Part shown: in pieces, positions 1 to 10,100 of the stretch
Layout of the letters: each line of letters begins with the position of its first letter
Numbering within the stretch: the first letter of the stretch is position 1
Assembly: GCA_003116995.1 (NCBI GenBank)
Contig: BDSL01000002.1
Span: 248,001-312,000, forward strand
Direction of reading: 5' to 3'
Length of the DNA: 64,000 bases
Source: Yamagishiella unicocca
Taxonomy: Eukaryota > Chlorophyta > Chlorophyceae > Chlamydomonadales > Volvocaceae
Position numbers and translations under genes: made by a program
Notes under the pieces: generated by a model
Told to the model about the DNA's origin: nothing
Seen by the model: the letters and a program-made list of their open reading frames with translations, nothing else
Databases searched by the model: none

Positions 1-2308
1 GCACGAACGCATCCGCCGCCGCCAGCATCCCCGTGTACTCCTCCCGGGGCACGTGGCCGTCCATGACGTACACGCTGGGAGCACGTTCCGGATGGAAGTG
101 CGGCCCCAGGGCGTCCCGGGCCCACAGCCGCATGCGCTCTAGCGGGTCGGGTCATGTGGTGCAAGCGCGTGGAGATGGCAGGAGGTTGCGGGTACGGGGT
201 TGCGAAGTGAAGCCGAGAAGGCTTGTGCGATAAACTCGGTGGTAGTGGCAGCACGAGAAACATGTTGCGGGAAAGAACCGGATTTTTGGTGGCGTTTGTA
301 TGTGTTTGTTGCATGTGATGTTCCTGGAACGGTCTGCGAGGACGGTCTGCCGACACGGCCACATCGATCCGCGTGGTTTCTCTGCGGACTGTGCTCTAAC
401 ACGATCCATGCCCTGGTGGCCGTACCTTCTATCGGGACCAACGGCCCTTCAGGCAGGAACGGCTTGGTCAGAATGTAAAGGGCCACATCGGGCTCAGTGC
501 CCGGTGCCCGCACCGCTGCGACGCTGCTACCGCCAGGGCGCGGCGGCTGCATAACGTCCCGGTGCATGTGCGCGCTGTCCGCTGCAGCCCGGTCATTGTC
601 AAGCCGCGCGTCCTGCGGCGAGCCAAACTCCTGCAAGAACGCCTTGATGAGCACGTCGTAGCCCTTGCGGAGCTCCCACTTGAAGATCGAGATGAAGGCG
701 AAGGAGTGTTGGCGGCGGCTCGGGTTACCAAACACCTGGCACTCGGGTGCGCAGCGTTTGGTATTTTGATTAATTGCGACCCGTCAATTACCCGGGTAAT
801 CAGGTGGCAATCGCTTTTGAGGGAGGAGCCAAGATTGGCTTTTGATTCGGGGGCAATCCCCCGAATCGTCTTGCGGGTCCAAGCGACAACACGCGCACCT
901 GCACAGCCTGCGGCGGCGGCAGCGGCAGCGGCCGCACCCGCTGCGGGTTCAGCTCCTCCGTGTCGACGGCCGGTGGCACCACCCGCACCGGCCGCACCAC
1001 CCCCGAGCTTCGCAGGACGGAGGCCGACGCCTCGGTCGGCGCCCAGACCTCGTCCAGAGAGTTGATCGCGCGCACGAAGTCAGGTGGAATCCTGACAGCC
1101 GGCGGCGGGCAGCGAGGGCATGTACGAAACGCCCGTGGGTGCCACTTTCTGCGACACAGCGACTTCGAAGCACTCCTACGACTCATCGTTGGTCGAGAGG
1201 AAACCCGTTGTTGGCGGGAGGACCCGACCCACCCACCTGTCCGTTTCAGCCATTGCGCGGGCTACCACGTGCCGCACCAGCCCGGACGAGCCCGGCGGGG
1301 GGCAGGCCTCGCAGCTGCGCCAGCGAGGAGCCGGCCGGCCCATGTAGGGCGGCAGGTTGTGGCAGATCTTGGAGATGTGGGGAGGATTGCGGCGGGAAGA
1401 AATGGGCGTCTTGAATGCGGACGCCGGCAGAGGGGCACCGGCTTATGTCGGGTGTGGGCATTGTGTACGGGGATGGGTTGCGATAGGGTGCAATGGGGTA
1501 GGTGTCAGCATGGGTATCGGAGCAAGGCGCACAGCGCACGAGTGTACGGTAAGTGGCAGGCTGTGGGCCGTCGTGCACCTGCCCGTCCCCGCCCTCTCGG
1601 CCCCCTGACCCCACCACGATGGCTGGCGCGGAGGGGGGCTGACGCAGCTCCAGCAGCTGGGTGTGATCCCGGGCGTCCATGACCCCGGCCTGCTGGTCGG
1701 CGCAGTTGTCCTGCAAGGGAGGAGCGGGGGAGAAGAGGAAACCCGCGGGGGGAATGACATGAACACGAGGGTTGGCTCAGGACTAGGGCAGTATTGGGTC
1801 GGCATGCTCGTGCTTCCTCGCCATCCCCTTTTGAGCATCGTAGCTATGAAAGCCTCGTGCACAGCACTGCCCCCGCGTCGGCGCCAAAATGCTTTGCGCA
1901 AGGTGAGCTTGCGTCCACCTGCAGCAAGCCCACGTGAAGTCTTGTCTTGGCCACGAGTTTGCTCCTTAGCAGTGGCAGGACGTAGCCAGTCGCCTCTACG
2001 CCGAAGCTGCTGTGGTCCAAGAACGGCGCATACCACCAAACGTCCGCCGGCACGGCGTCGTCCGCCGTCGATGTATAGGAAGATTCCCAGTCGTCAAGTG
2101 GTTTGACAGGGGCCATATTGGAACTGTCATCACTAGGTTGAGCCGCCGGAGCTGATAGTTTTGTTCCAGATAGAGTGGCTGTGTGCTGCTTTGGGCGCAT
2201 TGCGTCGTGGAAGCCATATAGCAACATGACGGCAATGCCGGCGACGGCCAGTAACCTACTCCTGCGGTGAAGAATGAACCTAGCCAGTACTCCTTGGCAT
2301 ATTGACAT
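1..2308 (-). CDS. GT4-type glycosyltransferase, type II membrane protein (3' end beyond window)
   Basis: Probable Golgi/ER glycosyltransferase of the GT4 (group 1) type that transfers a sugar from a nucleotide donor. Six exons read right to left: 2308-1919, 1710-1615, 1367-1237, 1091-899, 735-426 and 138-1; all junction phases agree. The start is the ATG at 2308, giving MSICQG followed by a basic stretch and a single hydrophobic anchor (about residues 19-34), as in type II membrane enzymes. Family signals are RAMAETDR plus SLDEVWAPTEAS in exons 3-4 (the usual ETDR ... MDEVWVPS region), then SIFKWELRKGYDVLIKAF and DVALYILTKPF in exon 5, and VYVMDGHVPREEYTGM in exon 6 (donor-binding half). Exon 5 carries an insertion of about 45 residues between the last two exon-5 motifs. 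The donor and acceptor sugars cannot be told. The C-terminus lies left of the window. Confidence 0.8.
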
Positions 2309-2688
2309 TCCCGAGCTTTGTAATGAGGCGTTGCGCCGGACCGGAGTGATCAGGTCGGAGCTGCAGCGACCCGTGGGGCGTACACTTTTACAAAGGAGCT
2401 GATAGAGCAGGCCTATTGACCTATTGATGTCACACACTTTAGACACACTCCACCTAATAAAGGGTGGAAATGATAAATGCCAGCGGAGATTCTCCAGAGG
2501 CAACCCTTGGACAACAAAACTCACGACGATCACAGGCATTAGTGCCCCCCTAGAGTAGCATGGACTCAAAATCTTACTTTTACAGCACGAGCAAAGCCTT
2601 CGCAAAAAAGTCAAAACCTCCAGCTTTCCGCGTGCAAAGGAATCCCCTTACATTTGGTGCGATTTTCCAAATGCGCGGAGCCCCCCTC

Positions 2689-2985
2689 CTACGAGAAGAT
2701 TGCAAACGAGATCAACGTGCATGCAATTGAGAGCCAAGTCATCAGCCGCACGCAGTAGACCGCCTCCGCGAAGTTCATGAACAGTCCGCTCTCGTAGAAG
2801 AGGATGACAAGGCTGTTGAGCGATGTGATAGCTGAGTTCTGGGGTATGATTGTCAAAACACATAGCGCCGCGAAGATGTATGGATTCTTCAGAAGGAAGA
2901 GCAAGCCGTATGTGCCCACAATGGCTGCGTAGGCCACGTTAAATTGGAACCCGGCAGCCGACTTGCCCCCACCACGCGGATCCAT
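2689..2985 (-). CDS. Small three-TM membrane protein, unrecognised
   Basis: Open frame of 98 codons ending in TAG, starting at MDPRGGGKSAAG. It holds about three hydrophobic segments: VAYAAIVGTYGLLFLL, the stretch after NPYIFAALCVLTII, and MTWLSIACTLISFAIFS at the C-terminus. The frame stays open upstream to 3108, and a second ATG-led frame at 3332 (MNPALRASFGPARAASRPF, basic and Ser/Ala-rich like an organelle transit peptide) overlaps it. The two may be joined by a spliced intron in 3050-3160, for example donor GTGCGG near 3152 and acceptor CAG near 3050, but I could not settle the junction. No family was recognised. It is head-to-head with the CAF16-like gene. Confidence 0.42.
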   Translation of the reverse strand: MDPRGGGKSAAGFQFNVAYAAIVGTYGLLFLLKNPYIFAALCVLTIIPQNSAITSLNSLVILFYESGLFMNFAEAVYCVRLMTWLSIACTLISFAIFS

Positions 2986-3332
2986 TGAGCGGCATACGAA
3001 AGTCGCCGCTGCGGGTCCCTCCGAGTGAGGGCACGGCTTCTGCACAGGCTGTATGCAAAACGCGCATATTGTCAGATGATCAGCCCCGGCAATCAGGCAG
3101 CACAGCATGCTATCTTACCACTGGGCTGCTGATTCCGAAGCGGTTTCCGCACACAGGCGCCGCGCGAATCCTGCAGCGCGACAACAGACTTTAGCAAAAT
3201 TGTTCTATAAGTAACGGAGCCGCGCCCGCGTGGTTTATTGGCTAACCTGGTCACTAGACAAGGGGCCTCAGTAGTGAATGGCCTTGATGCTGCACGAGCA
3301 GGCCCAAAGGAAGCTCTCAAGGCCGGATTCAT

Positions 3333-3716
3333 TTTTCTCCCCTACTTATGGTTGTAGTTAAACTAAAGTAGGAAACTAATTGGCACTGTAATGAAGGAGT
3401 AAAGTTCATCACAGGTGCACAGCACACGAACACTGTTGTGGAACATGTACGGCAACCGTTTTGGTCAGTTGGCTTTTGGCTGCCAATCGCCTAAACGGCT
3501 TAAAGCCACGTCGCCTTCTATATTAATTGTCCAATTGCCAAATTTGCGACCCTGTTTATCCAATATTATATAGATCCTTGCGCCTTGGCCCGTTGTGACC
3601 ACAGCGCAACGTGTGGCCCTCAAGACTTTCCGTGCACTGACCGCGCCTGCACAGCCGGACTTCCAAATAGAATCTGACCCAGAACTCTTCTCTGTATTTC
3701 ATAAACGGATAATAAC
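3333..3716. promoter_or_regulatory. Intergenic region upstream of the CAF16-like gene
   Basis: About 385 bp between the possible minus-strand start at 3332 and the plus-strand ATG at 3717. It is more AT-rich than its flanks. A CCAAT pentamer (3560-3564) and a TATATAG box (3567-3573) lie about 145 bp before the ATG, in the right place and order for a core promoter of the plus-strand gene. If the 3332 start is real, this is a divergent promoter. Confidence 0.35.
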
Positions 3717-5839
3717 ATGACGGTACCTGTTACCGACGACGGACCATCCACGAGCCAGGTTGAGGCCGTGGGACTCACCAGTGTAAACTACTCATACCCG
3801 GGCTGCGATCCGTTTATCAAGGCTTGCAACGTCAACCTACCACGGGGCAGCCGCTGCCTTCTTATCGGCGCCAATGGCGCGGGCAAGACGACCCTTCTGC
3901 AAATTGTGGCGGGCAAGTACATGGTAGCACAGGACACCGTGCGTGTGCTTGGGCGCTCACCTTTCCATGATTTGGTAAGTTATTGTCGCACGTGCGCTGT
4001 TAGGCCGCGTAGTTTGGTGTAAATACGCGAGGACGCCGGTGCCACAGGCTTGGCTCTGGTGGGCCGCGCACTTCTCCCCACCCCCCACACACGCGCACGG
4101 GGCAGACCACTGGGCCACACTCTAACGTACATACCTACATGTCGGTGACAGCTGGCAATCCGATATCTCTACTGCGACATTTGCATTCGAGTTATACCCT
4201 CACTCTTCGTCCGACACCCTCAACTGCTCCAATACCACCGTCGCGTCAGCCCGATTGCGACCCCTGAGCCCGTTATCGCGATCCGCAACGTCCCTGACGT
4301 GCCCTTCTGACACTTTCCGTGTGCAGCAACTTACTTGCTCTGGTCAACTGAGCTACCTGGGCACGTCCTGGCGCAAGGATGTGGCCTTTGCTGGGTACGG
4401 GGTACCGCTGCAGGTGAGGTTGCACCCCTACGCGCAACAAGGTGCTCAGACGCACTAGCGTACAGGCAGGGCCTAGAGCACTGCGTAGTGTCGTTTCACC
4501 GTTGCGCAGGAGGACGTTGCATTTATAATCAGCAGCTTGCCCGTAGTCCGACTGTGTGGTCGTCACGCCGTTCCAGCCTGTCCTTGTACCCTTCCTCATG
4601 CTGCCACCCATCTTTGAGGTTCAACGTAGGCAGCTATGGCAGTTCATGCGCTAGGCAGCACGACTTGCCGGAGGGTGTTGCGATCATGACTGTACTTGTG
4701 CTGAACCCGTCGTGGTGCATCTTGACTCCGCAGGGCGACATCAGCGCGGGCAAGATGATCTTCGGCGTGGAGGGCGTTGACCCCGCGCGCCGTGCGCGCT
4801 TGGTGGAGTTGCTTGACATCGACCTGTACCAGCGCATTACCACCATGAGCGACGGTCAGAAGCGCCGAGTGCAAATCTGCATGGGCCTGCTCAAGCCGTA
4901 CGAGGTGGGTGCGGAGCTCGGGCTCTCCTCGGCTCCAAAATGGTGCAACGAGGCTGAAGTTGTGCTGGGAGTTGAAGGCGGATGGTGGCGTAAGGATCAA
5001 GTATGCTGCAAAAGCAGAGGCATCCAGTTGTCCATGCGAAGCCGCAGCAAGTGGTTAATGGGGATGAGGGGTAGTTGCTTATCGGCCGTCGTGGGTTGTC
5101 ACGCATCGGGAGCGTGCTCTACTGCAAAATGAGCAGTGTCGGCAAGCCGCGGCTGTCATACTGTGCCCTCGAGCACTTGGCAGATAGCCTTTCGTTAACG
5201 CACAAACGTGTGCACGTATTGGGCGTCGCATGAGACCGGCTTTGCAGATATGGCGTCAGTCCTCTCTAAACGCATGAGGAAGAATGGACACGGCGGCGCG
5301 GCGACCCAAAGCAATCCACCAAACCCTAGAAGCGTACTTTAGGTCATACCCCACCGCAACGTGACGCATTCACGTTGTGGATACCGGTGCGCGAAGCGTG
5401 TTGTTACATCTTCGTATTCCTCCCGGTCACGTAGGTACTTCTGCTGGACGAGATCACGGTGGATTTGGATGTGGTAGGCCGCCTGCGCCTGTTGGAGTTC
5501 TTCAAGCAAGAAAGCGACGATCGGGGAGCAACTATTCTGTACGCAACGCATATTTTCGACGGCTTGGAGGGCTGGGTCACGCACGTGGCGTACATGGAGG
5601 AGGGAAGCATCGTCAAGGGCGGCCCGATTGCGCAAGTGCAAGACGCGGCACTGGCAGCGGCAGGTAGCGGGAAGAAGCTGCTCCACGTTGTGGAGGAGTG
5701 GCTGCGTGTTGAGCGGGACGCACGGCTGGCCCGTGTGGCAGCTGCAGTGGCTGCGGGGCACACTGTAAGCATGGAAACAGCGGTGCGGCCACAGCGCACG
5801 CCGTACATGCCCAGCAAGCACCTGGCGTTCTTCAGGTGA
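3717..5839 (+). CDS. Soluble ABC ATPase, CAF16 / plant ABCI type
   Basis: Single nucleotide-binding-domain ABC protein without membrane segments, about 306 aa. Yeast CAF16 is linked to the CCR4-NOT transcription complex; the plant ABCI relatives are soluble. Four exons, all phase 0: 3717-3974, 4327-4413, 4734-4904, 5435-5839. Walker A is GANGAGKTT in exon 1, the signature loop is MSDGQKRR in exon 3, and Walker B is [12 protein letters not shown] at the start of exon 4, followed by the switch region [11 protein letters not shown]. That THIFDGLE... motif is characteristic of the CAF16 group. The longer frame running through 4335-5132 crosses two introns and is not the gene. Function beyond ATP binding is inferred from the family. 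Confidence 0.88.
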
Positions 5840-7156
5840 AGAGCACTCGAACGTATGGAAGCTGGCAATCCTTATTTGGTGCGAGGGGCAAACATGAACT
5901 CCTAAGTAGTAATGCCGGGGTCGATGTGTGGGCCTATGGTGGTCGATGTGGTGGTCTCTATCGGGTATTTGCCTTTATGGAGGGCCTCCGTAGCACGTTC
6001 GGCCAGGTTCGGCCGTATTCATTATTAGCAGTCCTGGCCAAAAGCTGTGCACGATTGCTGTTTGTAAATGTGGTGAGATGCAATACGGCATTGGCCGGGA
6101 ACTTCTTGGAACTTCCTGGTCGCTGCCTGCAGCACAGATGGCATGGTGACTCTCGGACCACGTCTGACCTGGCCTGCGTTGGCAAAACCATTACAAGCCG
6201 TTGGAATACGTTGCCCCAGATCTATAGTGAAATGCTGGCCTTAAAGCCTTACAGTGTACTGCTCAGGGGCCTTGCCGGGTGTGGCAGGGGGGCTGTGGTA
6301 GGACACCACATGACACTCGCCCTTGTGCGCTCATGGTTCCCAAAAAACAGAGAAGGGTGGGGACGGGACAGCCGATGGAAACTATCCTAGATTCATGGTA
6401 GCCCTCGCGGCATAGGGGACAATCTCCATGGGTTCAAGGGCAGTAAGGCGAGATGCGAATGGTACGGAAGGTGAGAGGTATCTATCATACGAGGCAATCT
6501 TTGGAGCCTGGACAGGCACTCCAGGAGTGGTACCTGTACATACCCTTTCCCGCGGGAGGATTAGGGATCCAGCGGAAGGCAGGTGGCGGCGAATTGGTGT
6601 TATTTCGGACAGAAAGATAGCAATAAAATGAAGGGACATAGGTTGCCAGCAACATGAAGGCGTTCTGGATGCAGCTGTAAGGAGCCTCAGAGGAATAGTC
6701 GCAAACACGTAGGCGATTTGAGATGAATAGGGTAAACGGATATTGCATCCTAGGTAAGAACTCACAAAGGTTATAAAGCCCGGCTCATGTTCCGGCTGCC
6801 TCAAATGCCCATGGGCCAAGAGTGATTAGTACAGACGCAGGCAAACCTGGCACACTGTACACCATTCATTAGCGCGAATACTTATATGAAATATAGGTTG
6901 CACTTCTGTATGGTTCTTTGGCGTGCTCGACCCCACACCCCAGTCTGTATGCCGGATCAAAATGCACGGCAACAAATTCGAAGTTGACAGCTTGCCGGCC
7001 CTAGCGCAAGGCACGCAGCATTTTGTCTAGCAGTCGATGGTTTATGCAGTAAATTGGAGAGGCTTGAAGCTGTCCATATTTGACCTTGTGCGCATTCGAC
7101 TACTGTTACCATGCTGAGCTGGTAGGCCGCGCCATCCTTTGGTTAAAGTTTTCATC
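5840..7156. other. Intergenic, no gene seen
   Basis: Contains the 3' UTR of the CAF16-like gene and the 5' region of the INCENP gene. Open frames here have no conserved motif and no intron structure. A TGTAA motif at 6063-6067, about 225 bp past the stop, is a candidate poly(A) signal for the upstream gene. Confidence 0.5.
6063..6067 (+). terminator. Candidate TGTAA poly(A) signal (CAF16-like gene)
   Basis: TGTAA is the usual green-algal polyadenylation signal. This copy is about 225 bp past the stop at 5839, on the coding strand. A five-base motif is weak evidence. Confidence 0.3.
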
Positions 7157-10100
7157 ATGGCAGCTGGCACAAAGGACCTACTTACGCGGCTTGAGGACTG
7201 GCATGCAAAGGAGCAGCAGGAGCTGTGGCGCCAGGAGGACTTGACCACAACTGTGCGGAATGACGTCCAGAGTCTGGTCGCTCAAGCTACGCAGCGTGTC
7301 TACCAGCTTCGAACTCGTAATGTGGTGGCTAGCACTTCTGAGGTAAAAAGCTGCCTTGGGCATGGATTAAGCTTAGATGTGTCATGTCTTTCGCCTTGCG
7401 GCCATTCAACGGGGTCCGTTCCCGATCGCCACAGGGTTGTCGCCACAAGAAAACAGCAAAGACGCAGGATGCTCCACTGGCCATGGTGCCGGTTCAGCCG
7501 TCTTCTGAGGAACAGCAGCAGCGACAGCAGCCTGACCGTCACGGGGAACCCGTGTCAAACCCACCCGTCCCAGCAGGGCCACCTGCCCAGGTGCCACGCG
7601 AACATGGCGAACGGGAAGCAGTACACGACACGCAGGATCAGCCTGAGGCCGGGCCCAGTACAGCACCAGCTCCTTCTGCAGGAACAAAGCGTGGCCGGAC
7701 AGCAAATCGGCCAGCGGCCACGTCGAAGCGGGCCAAGGCCCAGGCGGCCAAGCCTGTTACTGGGGGAGCTGCAGAGCCGTCACCTCCTATTGCTGCTGAA
7801 GCAGATGCACCACCGGTGACAGGGACAATCGATGCGGCTGACACACTGCGAGGTGAGGAGGCACCAACTGTATCTACAGCAGTGCCCATGCAAGGCCACT
7901 CCCACACGGAGACTGCACCCGAGCAAGACGGCGCTACGGAAAAAGCAGCTTCACGCACACGTGGTCGAGCGCGCAAACAGCAACAAAAACCGGAGCCGGC
8001 GGAGGCTATTGTCGACGCAGGTCCGTCTGGATCAGTGCCAACTGCAGTAGCGCCGTCTGCGCCGGCCTTTTCGCCACGTGTCACGCGATCGCGGCGTGGC
8101 GCCCCGGCATCAGCCGTTCCAGCAGCGCCACCCTTCGCCTCGCCCACAGCGGTTACGAAGCAAACACGAGGAAAAGGCGCACGCCAGAAGCGGGACATGA
8201 AGGAGGCGCAACTGGGTTCCCCGGGTATGCATCCAAAGACAAAGCTCGCAACAGAGGGCGAAGTAATCCATCCTGCGGCTTCTCCCCTCGGGGCTTCCAA
8301 TTGCGAAGCAAGGACAGCAGATGAGGCTGGGGAGCCAGCGCAGACCACGAATAAGGCTGCGTCCGGGACCAGCGGCCATGAACCTGAACGTCAGGAGCAG
8401 CAGCAGGCGATGCCTCCGCTTCCGCGCTTGCCTTCTCCATCGCCTTTGCCTTCATCACGGCCACCGCTGCCTGTTAGTCGTCCAGCATCACCGCCGCAAG
8501 CTTCGCGGCAACCACGTCAGGCCCCGGCTGCTATCGTCACGCGCATGCCAGCAGCCATCGCTGCCACTGTTGCCATGCTTGGCGGCAAGCCTGCAGTAGT
8601 TGCCCTGGCCCCGGGCAGTGCCGCAACCACCAGCGACCCTGCGGGCGGAGTGGAGGCAGTGGTTGCCAAGGGCGACGCTGACACAGTCGTCGCCAACGGG
8701 ACACAGGCAGTCGCCGGCGCTTCTGGCAGCGCTGGCAAGTTTGCCCCCCTCGCTAACGTGGAATTGCGTGGGCGATCCGTTGGCGGGGGATTTTGCTTTG
8801 GCACACAACTGAAGGAGCACTCATCGCCGTCCATGCCGCACTTCGGCCATACAGCTGAGCAGGACAGCCCAGTAGCCAGCGGCGCGACCGAGGTACCCCA
8901 AGGCCAGGTCGATGCGGCTGCTACTGTCACAAACGCGGCCATGGCAAGTGCTTTGCCTTTACCGTTTGACGAAATTAAGCCCACCGTCATTCCACAATCG
9001 CCCGCATCGTTCCAGCAGACGCATAAGCCCCGTCTGTCCAGCGGTCGCAGCCCAGAATGCGTTAACACCGCTGGTGTTGACACGGTATCTGGGGCCAACG
9101 AGGCAGCAGACGAATCGGAGATCATCGAGGCAGCAGACGAGCCGGAGGCCAGTGAGGCAGCAGACGAATCGGAGATCATCGAGGCAGCAGACGAGCCGGA
9201 GGCCAGTGAGGCCGCAGACGAGCCGGAGGCCAGTGAGGCAGCAGACGAGCCGGAGGCCAGTGAGGCAGCAGACGAGCCGGAGGCCAGTGAGGCAACAGAC
9301 GAGCCGGAGGTCATCGAAGCGGCAGACGAGCCGGAGATCATCGAGGCAGCAGACGAGCCGGAGGCGATCGGGGCAGCAAACGAGCAGGGCACGACACCTG
9401 GTGTCCGAGCAGAGACGCGCAACCGCTCGTTATCCCTTGCCATGGCGCTGCGGTCACCATGCGTATCAGGTATCGGGATTGTCCTGGTAGCGGAGCACAG
9501 TGCCGAAGATGGGGATCTCCAGGTAGCGCAGCTAGGCGACGCTGACGAACTCTGCGAGGCGGGCGAAGTGCCTGACGCAGACAACTACGCTGACGCACGC
9601 GCCGATAACGACGGCACTGTTGGGGCACTCGTGGACGACGGCATGGGACCAAGTTACGTGGAGGACCTGCCGTGTGGCGCTCCCGAGCAGGTCGACGAGG
9701 ACGATGTAGGTGACGTCACGGTGGGGGCAGCGGGTGAGGCCGCCATCACTTGCGTCACCGAGGAGGGCAGAGTGAAGGAGGACGCCACTAAGGGTGACGC
9801 CGTACACTATGGCGACCCAATCGACCCCAGCGTGGACAAGACGACAAGCGCCCCGGTGCCGGGTGCGGAGGCGGAACCCGTCGTCATCCAGCTTGCAGGC
9901 GCGCCATGCAAGCCGGAGTGCGTGGCTGCGGGCTCGGTGGAGGCGGCTCAGGTCAACAGGCCCAAAGGCGGGAATTTGGTGTCCGCGGTGCGCAGCTTCC
10001 TGCCAGCGCGTGTCGCACCTTCGCCACCGCCGGCTGCTGGGAAGAAAGCGGTCAAGGTGAGTAATAGACATCCTCCTGCGGTGGGGAGTCAAAATCCACG

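Noticed and set aside
4335..5132. 265-codon plus-strand frame
   Set aside because: It runs through two introns of the CAF16-like gene. Only its middle part coincides with a real exon.
8517..9584. 355-codon minus-strand frame rich in GSSAASLAS repeats
   Set aside because: It is the mirror of the INCENP acidic repeat. INCENP has phased introns and a conserved end; this frame has no motif.
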